From Campylobacteraceae bacterium (GTDB lineage Bacteria; Campylobacterota; Campylobacteria; Campylobacterales; Sulfurovaceae): DNA of 31,467 bases. Shown one piece after another: positions 21,570 through 31,029 of the stretch; position 1 is the first letter of the stretch, and each line of letters begins with the position of its first letter. The stretch lies in NCBI GenBank assembly GCA_027081065.1, contig JALWLW010000129.1, positions 1 through 31,467 of the forward strand, written 5' to 3'. The notes beneath the pieces were generated by a model. That model worked only from the letters and a program-made list of their open reading frames with translations, was not told where the DNA came from and ran no database searches. Position numbers and translations under genes: made by a program.

Positions 21570-21575
21570 TATAAT
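21570..21575 (+). promoter_or_regulatory. -10 box of the gatA-guaB transcript
   Basis: TATAAT in CTTTTAGCTATAATCACG is the same extended form as at ileS and the methyltransferase. It lies 36 bases before the GTG start codon of gatA. Confidence 0.6.
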
Positions 21576-21611
21576 CACGGAATTTTTTATAGAGACAGTT
21601 AGGATAAAAAA

Positions 21612-22952
21612 GTGATTACATTAAAAGAAGCATTAACTAAAAGTAAAGACGAACTTGACGCATTAAAAGTTGAAATGGAAACCAAAGCAAAAGAGGGTGG
21701 CTTGAATGCCTATGTTGACTTCTCAACGGCTGGGGAGGGTGTACCTATTCTTATTAAAGATAATATTCAAGTTAAAGATTGGTCTGTAACTTCAGGTTCT
21801 GAAATTCTTCAAGGGTATGTTGCTCCTTATAATGCAACAGTTATTGAAAACTTACATGCTAAAGGATTTTCTGCTTTTGGACGAGCAAACATGGATGAGT
21901 TTGCTATGGGGTCAACGACTGAGAGTTCTTACTATGGTGTAACTAAAAATCCACATGATACAGATAGAGTACCAGGTGGAAGCTCGGGTGGTTCTGCTGC
22001 AGCTGTGGCTGGTGGTATTGCTATTGCTGCTCTTGGGTCTGACACAGGTGGCTCTATTCGTCAACCAGCAGCGTACTGTGGTTGTGTAGGAATGAAGCCT
22101 ACTTATGGTCGAGTGAGCCGTTTTGGCTTGGGAGCGTATGCTTCATCTCTTGACCAAATTGGACCAATTACACAAAATGTGGAAGATGCTGCTATTTTAT
22201 ATGATGCTATTGCTTCACATGATGAAAAAGATTCTACTTGTTCTACTTTAGAGTTGACCTCTGTTACTGAAAATCTAAACCCTGATAGAAATCTAACCAT
22301 TGCTGTTATTGATAATTATGTCTCAGAAGCGAGTCAAGAGATACAAGATGCATATGCAAAAACAGTAGAGGTGCTAAAGGAGGCAGGACATACCATTGTT
22401 CACAAAAATATGTCAAATACTAAGTATGACATTGCTACTTACTACATTGTAGCAACGGCAGAAGCGACCACCAACTTAGCACGTTATGACGGTATTCGTT
22501 ATGGAAAGCGTGTTGAAGGAGCAAACCTTGAAGAGACTTTTAGAAATACAAGAGCCCAATTTGGTGATGAAGTAAAACGACGTATTATGCTAGGTAATTT
22601 TGTGCTTTCTGCTGGTTATTATGATGCTTACTATGTTAAAGCTCAAAAGGTAAGACATCTTATTAGAGATGAGTTTAATAAGATTTTTGAAGAGGCAGAT
22701 TTAATTTTGTCGCCAGTTGCTCCAACAGTTGCACCTAAAATTGGGGCGAGTCATGATCCTTTGGAGATGTATAAAAGTGACATGTATACCATTGCCATAA
22801 ATTTAGCTGGATTACCAGCTCTTTCTTTACCTGTGGCAAAAGATGCCAAGGGAATGCCAATTGGTTTACAACTTATTGGAAAAGCATTTGATGAACAAGC
22901 TGTGTTTGATGGGGCATTAAGCCTTGAGAGAGCCGTAAATTACACGAAATAA
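21612..22952 (+). CDS. gatA: Glu-tRNA(Gln)/Asp-tRNA(Asn) amidotransferase subunit A
   Basis: The 446-residue protein starts at GTG, with AGGA (21601-21604 region) about nine bases upstream. GatA is the amidase subunit of GatCAB, which frees ammonia from glutamine to convert Glu-tRNA(Gln) or Asp-tRNA(Asn). The Ser-cisSer-Lys triad is visible: Lys49 in ILIKDNI, Ser124 in GGSSGGSAA, and Ser148 in [28 protein letters not shown] and YGRVSRFGL are also standard GatA motifs. gatB and gatC are not in the window, so the complex is encoded at separate sites. guaB follows after nine bases, so the two are probably co-transcribed. Confidence 0.96.
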   Translation: MITLKEALTKSKDELDALKVEMETKAKEGGLNAYVDFSTAGEGVPILIKDNIQVKDWSVTSGSEILQGYVAPYNATVIENLHAKGFSAFGRANMDEFAMGSTTESSYYGVTKNPHDTDRVPGGSSGGSAAAVAGGIAIAALGSDTGGSIRQPAAYCGCVGMKPTYGRVSRFGLGAYASSLDQIGPITQNVEDAAILYDAIASHDEKDSTCSTLELTSVTENLNPDRNLTIAVIDNYVSEASQEIQDAYAKTVEVLKEAGHTIVHKNMSNTKYDIATYYIVATAEATTNLARYDGIRYGKRVEGANLEETFRNTRAQFGDEVKRRIMLGNFVLSAGYYDAYYVKAQKVRHLIRDEFNKIFEEADLILSPVAPTVAPKIGASHDPLEMYKSDMYTIAINLAGLPALSLPVAKDAKGMPIGLQLIGKAFDEQAVFDGALSLERAVNYTK

Positions 22953-22961
22953 AGGAATATT

Positions 22962-24407
22962 ATGAACATTAAGAAAAAAGCATTTACATTTGAGGATTTA
23001 TTATTAGTCCCTCAACACTCTACAGTTCTTCCTAAAGAAGTTTGTATTAAAACCAATCTTACCAAACGTGTAACACTTAACACTCCTTTGGTATCAGCTG
23101 CAATGGATACTGTAACAGAGTTTAAAGCTGCGATTGCTATGGCACATTTAGGAGGGATTGGGATTATTCATAAGAATATGGATATTAAGACTCAAGCCAG
23201 ACAAGTTGAAAAAGTTAAAAAGTCTGAGAGTGGTATTATTATCGATCCGGTGTACATCGCAGCAGACAAAACAGTTGGTGATGCTGACTATTTGATGGGT
23301 GAATATAAAATTTCAGGTGTTCCTGTTGTTGATGAGAAGATGGTTCTTTTAGGAATTATTACCAATCGTGATATGCGTTTTATTACCGATATGTCAGCTT
23401 TTGTAAAAGATGTTATGACAAAAATGCCACTGGTTACAGCAAAGCCAGGAATTACGCTTGAAGAAGCTGCAAAAGTACTTCAAGAACATAAGATAGAAAA
23501 GCTTCCTATTGTGGATGATGAAAACAGACTTCAAGGGCTTGTAACTATTAAAGACATCGAGAAAAAAGAGCAGTTTCCCAATGCTAATAAAGATGAGCAT
23601 GGAAGACTAAGAGTAGGAGCAGCCATTGGTGTAGGGCAAATTGACCGTGCGACAGCACTGGTAGAAGCAGGGGTAGATGTTATTGTACTTGACTCAGCTC
23701 ATGGGCATTCGCAAGGTATTATGGATACGCTAAAAGAGATAAAGTCAAAGTTAGATGTCGATGTTATTGCTGGGAATATAGCGAGTGGGGCTGCTGCTAA
23801 AGATCTAATAGAAGCTGGAGCTGATGCTGTAAAGGTAGGAATTGGACCGGGGTCTATTTGTACTACTAGAATTGTAACAGGCGTAGGTGTTCCTCAAATT
23901 TCTGCAATTGATGAGGTAGCTTTAGTAGCCAACCCATTAGGTGTTCCTGTTATTGCTGATGGAGGCATTCGTTTTTCAGGAGATGTCTCTAAAGCCTTAG
24001 CTGTGGGGGCTAGTTCTATTATGTTAGGTTCAGCATTAGCAGGTACTTATGAAGCACCAGGAGAGATGATTTTGTTTAATGGTAGACAATTTAAAGAGTA
24101 CCGTGGAATGGGAAGTATTGGAGCAATGACCAAAGGAAGTACTGACCGTTATTTCCAAGAGGGAACAGCAGCTGATAAGCTTGTTCCTGAGGGAATCGAA
24201 GGACGTGTACCATACCGTGGTAAAATTGCATCAGTAGTGCATCAAATGATTGGAGGACTTAGAGCTTCTATGGGTTACTGTGGTTCAAAAGATATTAAAA
24301 CATTTTGGGAAAAAGCTGAGTTTGTGGAGATTACCTCTGCAGGACTTGCTGAAAGTCATGTACATGATGTTACTATTACTAAAGAGAGTCCCAATTATCA
24401 TGCGTAG
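22962..24407 (+). CDS. guaB: Inosine-5'-monophosphate dehydrogenase
   Basis: The 481 residues match bacterial IMPDH, which oxidises IMP to XMP with NAD in guanine nucleotide synthesis. [13 protein letters not shown] is the usual start. Two CBS domains span about 90-200 ([31 protein letters not shown]). The catalytic Cys300 lies in [15 protein letters not shown], followed by [27 protein letters not shown], and [12 protein letters not shown] sits seven or eight bases before the ATG. The end of the gene overlaps the start of the nuclease gene by 8 bases. Confidence 0.97.
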   Translation: MNIKKKAFTFEDLLLVPQHSTVLPKEVCIKTNLTKRVTLNTPLVSAAMDTVTEFKAAIAMAHLGGIGIIHKNMDIKTQARQVEKVKKSESGIIIDPVYIAADKTVGDADYLMGEYKISGVPVVDEKMVLLGIITNRDMRFITDMSAFVKDVMTKMPLVTAKPGITLEEAAKVLQEHKIEKLPIVDDENRLQGLVTIKDIEKKEQFPNANKDEHGRLRVGAAIGVGQIDRATALVEAGVDVIVLDSAHGHSQGIMDTLKEIKSKLDVDVIAGNIASGAAAKDLIEAGADAVKVGIGPGSICTTRIVTGVGVPQISAIDEVALVANPLGVPVIADGGIRFSGDVSKALAVGASSIMLGSALAGTYEAPGEMILFNGRQFKEYRGMGSIGAMTKGSTDRYFQEGTAADKLVPEGIEGRVPYRGKIASVVHQMIGGLRASMGYCGSKDIKTFWEKAEFVEITSAGLAESHVHDVTITKESPNYHA

Positions 24408-25116
24408 TTTTTTATTTTTATTACCACTGTTTTTTATGGCTTGTGGTAGTGAATATAGAGGAGTAAATGAGAGTAATACTACAGAAACTGTTGTAAGTGA
24501 AGGAGCAATAAGTTATAAAGAAAAGTTTATTAATGAAACTAATTGTAGTCAAATTATAGACAATGAATTTATTGTGATGTGTTATGACTATAAGAAAAAG
24601 GCAGTTAAAGCAGTTTCATATACGCTCTTAGGTGACCTTATGAATGAAGTAAACATAGAGGAACGTCCCTCTTTTTATGTTGAAAAATTATTAAAATCAA
24701 AAGACAGAATTAGTTCAACAGATTATACTAATTCTGGTTACGACAAAGGACATATGGCTCCAGATGCTGCTTTTGACTGGTCGCAGGAGAGTTTACATGC
24801 AGTTTATACTTTGGCAAATATTATTCCACAAGCTCCTCAAGTGAACAGACGTTCTTGGGCTAAACTAGAACGTTATGTACGTGATAAAGCAGAGGAATTG
24901 GGTGAGCTAGATGTTGTCAATGTTGTAAAATATGGACAACGTTCTAGCCGTATGGGTAAAAATCGTATGGCAATTTCTAAGGGTTATTATAAAATTCTTT
25001 ATAATGAAGATGAAGAGTATGAAGCGTGTTTTTACTATAGTAATAAATTAGGAGTTGTGGCGACTGATGATGTGGTTTTAGAACATCAAGTCGCTTGTTC
25101 TACTGTCTCAAACTAA
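24400..25116 (+). CDS. DNA/RNA non-specific endonuclease, lipoprotein
   Basis: The ATG at 24400, inside the end of guaB, gives 238 residues with a lipoprotein signal ([12 protein letters not shown], Cys16); the open frame begins earlier but upstream codons belong to guaB. The body is a beta-beta-alpha-metal nuclease of the NUC1/Serratia type. YDKGHMAP (variant of DRGH, His as general base) is followed by the Mg-site Asn in [21 protein letters not shown]. Lipid anchoring would place it in the periplasm or at the outer membrane, where it could digest nucleic acid for nutrients or affect DNA uptake. The end overlaps the convergent lipoprotein gene by 4 bases. Confidence 0.9.
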   Translation: MRSFLFLLPLFFMACGSEYRGVNESNTTETVVSEGAISYKEKFINETNCSQIIDNEFIVMCYDYKKKAVKAVSYTLLGDLMNEVNIEERPSFYVEKLLKSKDRISSTDYTNSGYDKGHMAPDAAFDWSQESLHAVYTLANIIPQAPQVNRRSWAKLERYVRDKAEELGELDVVNVVKYGQRSSRMGKNRMAISKGYYKILYNEDEEYEACFYYSNKLGVVATDDVVLEHQVACSTVSN

Positions 25117-25487
25117 AAACTACAAAGGCATTTTTGTAGTTTTTTAGCTTTTAAAATTTCCTTCTTTTGGTTAATGAGACCAATATATAATTTATTATCT
25201 TTTTTATATAGCATGAGTGTTTTTCTTCCTTTTAAGTCATTAATAATGGGAGATTTTATTAAAATTCCATTTTTTTGATTGTTTAGGTAGAGCAAAGATG
25301 TTGTTGAAAAAATATCTTCTGAAATGCTTAGATTCCGAGCATCGATTAATGAGCTAATTGTTTGTTTGAGCTCATTTTTACAAGCATCACTTCTCTCTTT
25401 ATCTAAAGTATAAGGTTGTACTTTAGAATTAAGGCTACAAGCAGTGAAGAAGAGACTAAAGATAAGTAAGAGAATTTTAATAGGCAC
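25113..25487 (-). CDS. Small predicted lipoprotein
   Basis: I choose the GTG at 25487, preceded by AGGATTAAGA, giving 124 residues; a longer frame starts at an ATG at 25508 without a ribosome binding site. The signal peptide ends in the lipobox F-T-A-C. The mature part contains a helix (ACKNELKQTISSLIDARNL) and a strand-rich end (SLLYLNNQKNGILIK, KTLMLYKKDNKLYIGLINQ). No family is recognised. The start overlaps the end of the S41 protease gene by 11 bases, so both share a transcript. Confidence 0.7.
   Translation of the reverse strand: MPIKILLLIFSLFFTACSLNSKVQPYTLDKERSDACKNELKQTISSLIDARNLSISEDIFSTTSLLYLNNQKNGILIKSPIINDLKGRKTLMLYKKDNKLYIGLINQKKEILKAKKLQKCLCSF
25115..25146. terminator. Bidirectional intrinsic terminator between convergent genes
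   Basis: AAAAACTACAAA (25115-25126) and TTTGTAGTTTTT (25133-25144) form a perfect 12-bp stem with a six-base loop. T-runs flank it on both strands. Both convergent genes end in its left arm, and their stop codons overlap. Confidence 0.88.
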
Positions 25488-26439
25488 TCTTAATCCTTTT
25501 AAATCCATCTATTGGTAGTTGTAAGTCACTTTTTGGTTTTATTTTTTGTTGTTTATTTGTGCTACTACATTGTCCAGTTGAAATATAATTAAGTGCTTGG
25601 CTTAAAGAGTTTTCACTTGTATCTCCAAAGGCTCTATGGTAATTGTCGTCAGCTCTACAAGTAGGGGTTAATCCATTTACATAATTACCTATGCCATCTC
25701 CATTTTGACTCTCTATGTTAATCGCAAATAAGGCTTGATCACAAAATCTTCCTGACCCAGCAAATCCGTAAGGTTTACCACAGGTGGTATCTCCAATTTG
25801 AATAACTTCAACATTATTTGCTGAAGCACGTAAGGAAGAGATGACCAGTTCACTAGAGGAACAGGTAGAGGGGGTAGTAATGACAAAAATTCTATTTAAA
25901 TTAAGGGCATTTGTATTAAATGACTCAAAATAACTGGTTTCATTATATTTTGAATATCTATCATTAAATTTGACATAATTGAAAACATTTTCAGAAACAT
26001 TTGTACCTCCAATGAGTGAAGAGAGATGATTGGCAACAGAAATAGCACCTCCTCCATTGTATCTTAAATCCAAAATCAATTCATTAACATTAGCATTTTC
26101 TATAAAGTCTTGAAATACCATGTAGCCAATTTTTTTATTTTGTTGGGTGTTAGTGAAAATATTGTTATATAAAATTGTTTTGATTGCATAGCTTTTTTTA
26201 CTAATACTTCTAATAAAGGTACTATTATCTTGATTTAAAAAAGTAAAATTAACTGTTTCTTGGTTTGTCAATATCTCTACAATTTCATTAATACTCTCTC
26301 TGGTAATACTTTTATTATTGACTAGTTTAATCATATCACCTCGCTTAACCCCTAGGGTATCAGCTGGAGAATTTGGATAAATATAAGTGACTGTTAATAC
26401 ATAGATGTTAGAGTTAAGTAGTTCTACGGTTAGTCCCAT
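25477..26439 (-). CDS. S41-family C-terminal processing peptidase, catalytic part of a split gene
   Basis: The 320 codons cover the PDZ domain (GLTVELL...YIYPNSPADTLGVKRGDMIKLVN, about 2-50) and the S41 catalytic core. NVNELILDLRYNGGGAISVANHL is the conserved strand-turn, the catalytic Ser is in TTPSTCSSSELVISSL, and the catalytic Lys is in GDTTCGKPYGF. These are typical of carboxyl-terminal processing proteases. The start at 26439 is arbitrary: family sequence continues upstream in the same frame (DAQTAQSFFEEGKNNDFG) until the frameshift at 26494-26497. Joined with 26492-26878 it would give one 466-residue lipoprotein protease. The small lipoprotein gene overlaps its end. Confidence 0.85.
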   Translation of the reverse strand: MGLTVELLNSNIYVLTVTYIYPNSPADTLGVKRGDMIKLVNNKSITRESINEIVEILTNQETVNFTFLNQDNSTFIRSISKKSYAIKTILYNNIFTNTQQNKKIGYMVFQDFIENANVNELILDLRYNGGGAISVANHLSSLIGGTNVSENVFNYVKFNDRYSKYNETSYFESFNTNALNLNRIFVITTPSTCSSSELVISSLRASANNVEVIQIGDTTCGKPYGFAGSGRFCDQALFAINIESQNGDGIGNYVNGLTPTCRADDNYHRAFGDTSENSLSQALNYISTGQCSSTNKQQKIKPKSDLQLPIDGFKRIKSAY

Positions 26440-26491
26440 TCCAAAATCATTGTTTTTCCCTTCTTCAAAAAAGCTTTGAGCTGTTTGTGCA

Positions 26492-26878
26492 TCAAAATTT
26501 GTCTTTACTACTTTTTAAAGCTGTTAACATCTCTTCTGAAGAGTTATATCTTGCATCAGTATAGTCTAGTTCTGGAACATTATTTGCCCATAGGTAGGAG
26601 TCGTGCATTACCTGATAGATGAATCTATTTTGATTTTTTTGAGTACATGTTTTTGGTGAAAGAACTCTAAAGTATTGTGTTTCGCTAATCTCTTCTGTAT
26701 TAGCTAAAGCAAAAGGTTCATCTCCATTTGTTCCTGTTGTAGGTGAACTTATAGGGGTTGTAACTGCAAGTGAATCAGCTGTTGTTTCTTGGGTTGAAGA
26801 AGATCGTTCTTCTCCACCACAAGCATTAAAGATTAAGATAAGACCAAAGGTCATGATATTTTTAGTAATTAAGTGCAT
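26492..26878 (-). CDS. S41-family peptidase, N-terminal lipoprotein part of the split gene
   Basis: The 128 codons give a lipoprotein signal (lipobox F-N-A-C, Cys20), a Ser/Thr-rich linker (about 23-55) and the N-terminal helical domain of S41 peptidases (FIYQVMHDSYLWANNVPELDY, LTALKSSKDKF). The D-K-F ending is where family members read D-(K/R)-F/S and continue. Removing one T from the four-T run on the minus strand (plus-strand A-run 26494-26497) restores the frame into the catalytic part. Start codon support is good: AAGGAAAACA precedes the ATG, and TATAAT lies at 26901-26896. Confidence 0.85.
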   Translation of the reverse strand: MHLITKNIMTFGLILIFNACGGEERSSSTQETTADSLAVTTPISSPTTGTNGDEPFALANTEEISETQYFRVLSPKTCTQKNQNRFIYQVMHDSYLWANNVPELDYTDARYNSSEEMLTALKSSKDKF

Positions 26879-26895
26879 TGTTTTCCTTGATGTAT

Positions 26896-26901
26896 ATTAT
26901 A
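26896..26901 (-). promoter_or_regulatory. -10 box of the S41 peptidase gene
   Basis: ATTATA on the plus strand is TATAAT on the minus strand, 17 bases before the ATG at 26878, in the 33-base gap after the AsmA-like gene. Confidence 0.5.
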
Positions 26902-26911
26902 CAGCAAAAAG

Positions 26912-28924
26912 TTACTTAAATAAGTTATCTAATAAGTTTTGAACTCTGTTTTTAATATCTTCTGTTTTAATCTTATCTAGTCCTAAATCTTTCAAGGTCT
27001 GTTCTGGAATATTTTCTTTAATAATATCAATGACTTTATTTTCCAAATAGTTAGAAGAGTTAATATTGATGGTTGGGTTATAGATATCTCCTTTGATTGT
27101 TCCAGCGATGTCTTTGTTTTCGACCACTACTTTATAATTTGCATTAATGCTATTTTTACTCTTGTTAATCTCTCCAGAAGGAATAGCTAGTAAAACCAGT
27201 TTACTTTGTGCCTTAAAGTCAATGTTGATGATATTTTTATTTAATAGTGCATTGAAATGCGTTTGGGTATAACGTTCTTTTGTTAAGTCAATGCCTCTGA
27301 TTTGTTGAATAAAGAGGGTTAATTTATTACTTAGAAGCTGTGCTTTGTTAAGTTTTGAAATGAACGAGCCTTGCTGACTTTGTAAATCATAATTAAATTC
27401 ACCAACAATATCTCCCTTAAAGACCTTGGGGTAAGAGAGCATATAGATGAGTTTTTCTGCAGAGAGACTTTGAAGATTAGCATTAATGATGTTCTTTTGA
27501 AGTTTAAAGTTAAGTTCTCCACCAAGGTCATTGGTTACTCCTGTCAAAGTCACTATTTTGTCATAATTGAGCGTACCCTTAAAGTTCAGCTTCCCTTGTA
27601 AGTTTCTATGAGCTAATGTACTTAGTTTAGATAGATTGGGTAGGTTAATTTTATATGAACTGCTTAGTTTTTTTGTTGTTAAGTCATAATGGACATCTGA
27701 AGAGTGATATTGTAATATTTCAGAATCGAGTGAGTTTTCACTTTTGAGTACTTTTGAAGCAATTGTTCCTTTACTTTTAAATAAGAAAGCAATCTCTTTA
27801 CTCCATGTACTGTGTAGAGTCTTGGCATTATTTGTTTTTAAGTTATAAGTACCTTTGGGTTCTTTTATATCATCTAATTTAAGGTTTGCTAAAATCTCTC
27901 CTGTGGCATAGGGCTTTTCATTGAGCATATATAAGAGTTTAGAGATTTTGACATTATTAAGTTGTGTGTTTAATGTTTGACCATTATATTCAAAGTTTAT
28001 TTCTCCACCTAATTCTGTACTTTTTCCTTTGAGTAAAAGCTTTTCTTTAGAGATATTTAGTGAACCATCTACTTGAAATTGACCTCTTAATTTATGTTGA
28101 GTTAAAAATTTAAGTTTAGGGAGTTGGGCTGCAAAAAGTCGATAGTTGGTATTAAAAATTTTAGAGTTGATATTATAGGTTGCTTTTGAGAGTTGTAGCC
28201 AAAGTAAATTACTTTTAACATGTCCTTCCATCTCAAATATTTCAGCATGAACTTTAGAATTTAATGTGGCTGTTAATGTTGTATTTTGAGGTAAGTCTAT
28301 TTGTAATTTTTCTTTGAATAGCTTTTCATTTAGCATAGTTTTATGCAAAATTACTTTTGCTTTTCCTTTTGTTCCGATGGTCTCTAAGTCTGGAATTTTA
28401 ATCTCAATATCAACTTTACCCTTGGCATAAGTAGGTTGACCAAAGAGTAGCAAAAGCTCTGAGATATCAGCTCTGTTAAGGTCTACATTGATATTTTTAA
28501 TGACTTTATTTTTTAGGGTTAAGGCATAATAGATACGAGATTGAAGCGTTTTACCTTCTCCTTCTATCTCCATATTATCAAATGTGCCGATGACTGTACC
28601 ATTAATATCTATTTTATTGTTAAACTTAATTTTTTTGTTACTAAAGCCTTCAGATTTTAGATGATAATCTATATCAAGTACTTTAGACAGAAGAGAAACT
28701 TCTCCTTGGCTTTCAACTTTAGTTAACCCATTGAGTATAGCTGTTAACTCAACATAACCATAATCAATTTTAAGATGTTCTACTTCAATAGAGATATCTT
28801 GTTTAAATTGAGATTCAAGATAAGTTGCGATATAGGGTTTTAAATATTCATTGCCTTTGTCATGCCAAATAAGAAAAGAGGTAGAAAGAAGTAAGAGGAG
28901 TAAAATAAGTAATGTTTTTTTCAT
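26912..28924 (-). CDS. AsmA/TamB-like periplasmic protein with internal repeats
   Basis: The 670 residues start with one membrane anchor (about 3-20, TLLILLLLLLSTSFLIW), then a long strand-rich periplasmic body. At least two related blocks are visible (about 265-350 and 425-510), each with LPxLxxL, HxLxGxxxxxGxL, LGGExNF and KLxYML motifs; a weaker third version (VDLNRADISELLLLFGQPTYAKG) lies near 145-180. The C-terminal region (about 600-670) has NPTININSSNYLENKVIDII, similar to AsmA-like ends. Proteins of this group are thought to form beta-groove channels for lipid transport between membranes. The role of this member is inferred. The ATG has AAGG upstream, and the S41 gene follows after 33 bases. 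Confidence 0.75.
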   Translation of the reverse strand: MKKTLLILLLLLLSTSFLIWHDKGNEYLKPYIATYLESQFKQDISIEVEHLKIDYGYVELTAILNGLTKVESQGEVSLLSKVLDIDYHLKSEGFSNKKIKFNNKIDINGTVIGTFDNMEIEGEGKTLQSRIYYALTLKNKVIKNINVDLNRADISELLLLFGQPTYAKGKVDIEIKIPDLETIGTKGKAKVILHKTMLNEKLFKEKLQIDLPQNTTLTATLNSKVHAEIFEMEGHVKSNLLWLQLSKATYNINSKIFNTNYRLFAAQLPKLKFLTQHKLRGQFQVDGSLNISKEKLLLKGKSTELGGEINFEYNGQTLNTQLNNVKISKLLYMLNEKPYATGEILANLKLDDIKEPKGTYNLKTNNAKTLHSTWSKEIAFLFKSKGTIASKVLKSENSLDSEILQYHSSDVHYDLTTKKLSSSYKINLPNLSKLSTLAHRNLQGKLNFKGTLNYDKIVTLTGVTNDLGGELNFKLQKNIINANLQSLSAEKLIYMLSYPKVFKGDIVGEFNYDLQSQQGSFISKLNKAQLLSNKLTLFIQQIRGIDLTKERYTQTHFNALLNKNIINIDFKAQSKLVLLAIPSGEINKSKNSINANYKVVVENKDIAGTIKGDIYNPTININSSNYLENKVIDIIKENIPEQTLKDLGLDKIKTEDIKNRVQNLLDNLFK

Positions 28925-29108
28925 AAAGAACCTTTTTAGAGTCGAATCATAACGTATCTAAAATAAAAAGAGCGATAAGCTTTTAAATCTATTTTTTGTT
29001 ACTATAAGATTATATTATTAATTAGTATTTTAAATTTTTTAGTTAATAGTCAAGTTAATATTGGTTTTAATTTATACTTAGTAATATATTTTTTACAAAG
29101 GAAAATTA

Positions 29109-29771
29109 ATGAAAAGAATAATAACATCTTTATTTATTTTATCTTCATCTGTACTTTTTGCTGATGAGTCAAGGGAGATAAATCTAGCACTCAAAGTTAG
29201 TACTTTAGGTGTGGGAGTTGATATCTCCACACCTATTAGTGAAATAATCTCGACAAGGTTTAATATGAATGGGGCAACTTATGGTGTAACTGAGAGTTCA
29301 GATGGTATTGACTTTGAAGGAGACTTTACTCTTTTTACAGCAGGATTACTTGTAGATTATTATCCCTTTATCAATAACTTTAGGTTTTCAAGTGGTGTCT
29401 ACTATAATGGTAATGGATTTACAGGGAGTAGTAAGCCTTCTGCTGGGACAACTGTTGATATTAATGGTCAAGAATATACAATAAATGAGTTAGGAAGTTT
29501 AGATTCAGAAATTTCATTTAATACTATTGCTCCTTATCTTGGCTTAGGTTGGGGTAACAATACTCATGAAAAAGGTTGGGGAGTTATTTTTGATTTAGGA
29601 GTTTTGTATCATGGTAGTGGAACAGCAAACTTAACAGCTGTTGGTGCATCGGATACAATAGTGAATGAAATTGAAAATGATATTGTACAAGAAGAGAAAA
29701 AAATTAATGATGACTTGGAAAAAGTTAAATTTTATCCTGTTGTGGCTTTAGGTGTAAACTATACTTTTTAA
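29109..29771 (+). CDS. Predicted outer-membrane beta-barrel protein
   Basis: The 220 residues begin with a Sec signal peptide cleaved near SSSVLFA-DES. Alternating strands follow (EINLALKVSTLGVGVDIS, FRFSSGVYYNGNGF, TIAPYLGLGWGN, GWGVIFDLGVLYHG), and the protein ends in an aromatic VNYTF, the typical C-terminal signal of barrels assembled by BamA. About eight strands fit the length. A charged insert (about 188-207) probably forms a loop or turn. No porin family is named with confidence. AAAGGA (29097-29102) and TATACT (29073-29078) precede the ATG. Confidence 0.8.
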   Translation: MKRIITSLFILSSSVLFADESREINLALKVSTLGVGVDISTPISEIISTRFNMNGATYGVTESSDGIDFEGDFTLFTAGLLVDYYPFINNFRFSSGVYYNGNGFTGSSKPSAGTTVDINGQEYTINELGSLDSEISFNTIAPYLGLGWGNNTHEKGWGVIFDLGVLYHGSGTANLTAVGASDTIVNEIENDIVQEEKKINDDLEKVKFYPVVALGVNYTF

Positions 29772-29810
29772 TAAAGAGCTAAGCAATTTTGCTTTGCTCT
29801 TTATTTTTTA
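29770..29810 (+). terminator. Intrinsic terminator after the barrel-protein gene
   Basis: AATAAAGAGC (29770-29779) pairs with GCTCTTTATT (29796-29805); an inner AAGCAA/TTGCTT extends the stem, and Ts follow (29804-29809). It lies between the convergent barrel-protein and ychF genes. Confidence 0.82.
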
Positions 29811-30911
29811 AACATTAAATCTAAAATGCATTACATCGCCATCTTGGACGATGTAATCTTTACCTTCAAGACGGTTTTTCCCAGCCTCTTTAGCTCCACT
29901 CTCACCACCAAACGCTATAAAGTCTTCATAAGCAATAACTTCTGCTCGAATAAAACCTTTTTCAAAGTCATTATGAATAACAGCTGCAGCTTTAGGCGCA
30001 GTTGTTCCTTGACGAATCGTCCATGCACGTACCTCTTTAACTCCAGCTGTAAAGTATGACTGAAGACCAAGCTTTTCAAAACCTTTATGGATAATTTGTT
30101 GGAGTCCACTCTCGGTTACACCAAGGTCAGCCAACATCTCATCACGTTCAGCATCGTCAAAGTCAACCATCTCTTCTTCCATTTTTGCACAAAGTTTAAT
30201 GACCTCTGAATTTCGCTCATTTGCATAGGCTTTTAGTTTTACTACAAACTCATTGTCCTCTTCAAGACCATCTTCATCTACATTTGCACCATACATAATC
30301 TCTTTGGAGGTTAAAAGACGTAAATCTTTGTTCATCTCAATAAATTCATCGCTTTCCACATCTTCAAAAGTAGAAACAGGATTATTCTCTGAGATATGCT
30401 CTAAAAGTGCTTCAGCTATTGCAAGTTGAGCTTTGGCACTTTTGTCATTTCCTCTTGCTTTTTTGTCAAGAAGTTTAATACGTTTCTCAACTGCATCAAG
30501 GTCTGCAAAAAGAAGCTCTTGTTCAATAATCTCAACATCACGAATAGGGTCAATGCTACCTTCAACATGAACAACATTTGGATCTTCAAAACATCGTACA
30601 ATGTGTAAAATAACTTCTGTTTCACGAATATTAGAGAGAAATTTGTTACCCAGTCCTTCACCTTTAGAAGCACCTTTGACAAGACCTGCGATATCTACAA
30701 AGTCTAAAGTAGAGTACTGAACTTTTTCAGGTTTAACAATTTTGACCAGTTCATCAATTCTACTGTCTGGTACAGGTACAACTGCTTTGTTGGGTTCAAT
30801 GGTACAAAAAGGGTAGTTGGCACTTTCTGCATTTTGTGCTTTGGTTAGGGCGTTAAATGTGGTTGATTTACCAACGTTTGGTAATCCTACAAGTCCGATA
30901 CTGAGTCCCAT
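29808..30911 (-). CDS. ychF: Ribosome-binding ATPase YchF
   Basis: The start chosen is the ATG at 30911 (367 residues), with AAGGA upstream; a longer frame to 30977 adds 22 unrelated residues. YchF is an OBG-family P-loop protein that prefers ATP and binds ribosomes. [22 protein letters not shown] is the usual start with Walker [11 protein letters not shown] is switch [24 protein letters not shown] is switch II, and a helical arm and a TGS domain ([16 protein letters not shown], ending MHFRFNV) complete the protein. It stands alone, converging with the barrel-protein gene. Confidence 0.96.
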   Translation of the reverse strand: MGLSIGLVGLPNVGKSTTFNALTKAQNAESANYPFCTIEPNKAVVPVPDSRIDELVKIVKPEKVQYSTLDFVDIAGLVKGASKGEGLGNKFLSNIRETEVILHIVRCFEDPNVVHVEGSIDPIRDVEIIEQELLFADLDAVEKRIKLLDKKARGNDKSAKAQLAIAEALLEHISENNPVSTFEDVESDEFIEMNKDLRLLTSKEIMYGANVDEDGLEEDNEFVVKLKAYANERNSEVIKLCAKMEEEMVDFDDAERDEMLADLGVTESGLQQIIHKGFEKLGLQSYFTAGVKEVRAWTIRQGTTAPKAAAVIHNDFEKGFIRAEVIAYEDFIAFGGESGAKEAGKNRLEGKDYIVQDGDVMHFRFNV

Positions 30912-30939
30912 ATATATCCTTAGTTTAAATAATGGTCGA

Positions 30940-30962
30940 ATTCTAGCTAAATGTTGATTATA
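30940..30962 (-). promoter_or_regulatory. -10 candidates of ychF
   Basis: Two minus-strand boxes are possible: TATAAT at 30962-30957 and TAGAAT at 30945-30940, the latter in the context TTTAGCTAGAAT, which matches the form of other promoters here with one change. Confidence 0.45.
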
Positions 30963-31029
30963 GGCTGTTGGAGTCAATTTTTTAAAGGTTATTTAGGTAA
31001 AATATTTAAATTTATTTTAAGGTTAATTA

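Noticed and set aside
25488..25508. ATG at 25508 as start of the small lipoprotein
   Set aside because: It has no ribosome binding site, and the GTG at 25487 has AGGATTAAGA before it and a more typical signal peptide.
30912..30977. 22-residue extension of YchF
   Set aside because: YchF always starts M-G-(L/F)-x-x-G-I/L-V-G-L-P-N; the ATG at 30911 has a ribosome binding site and the extension spans the probable promoter.
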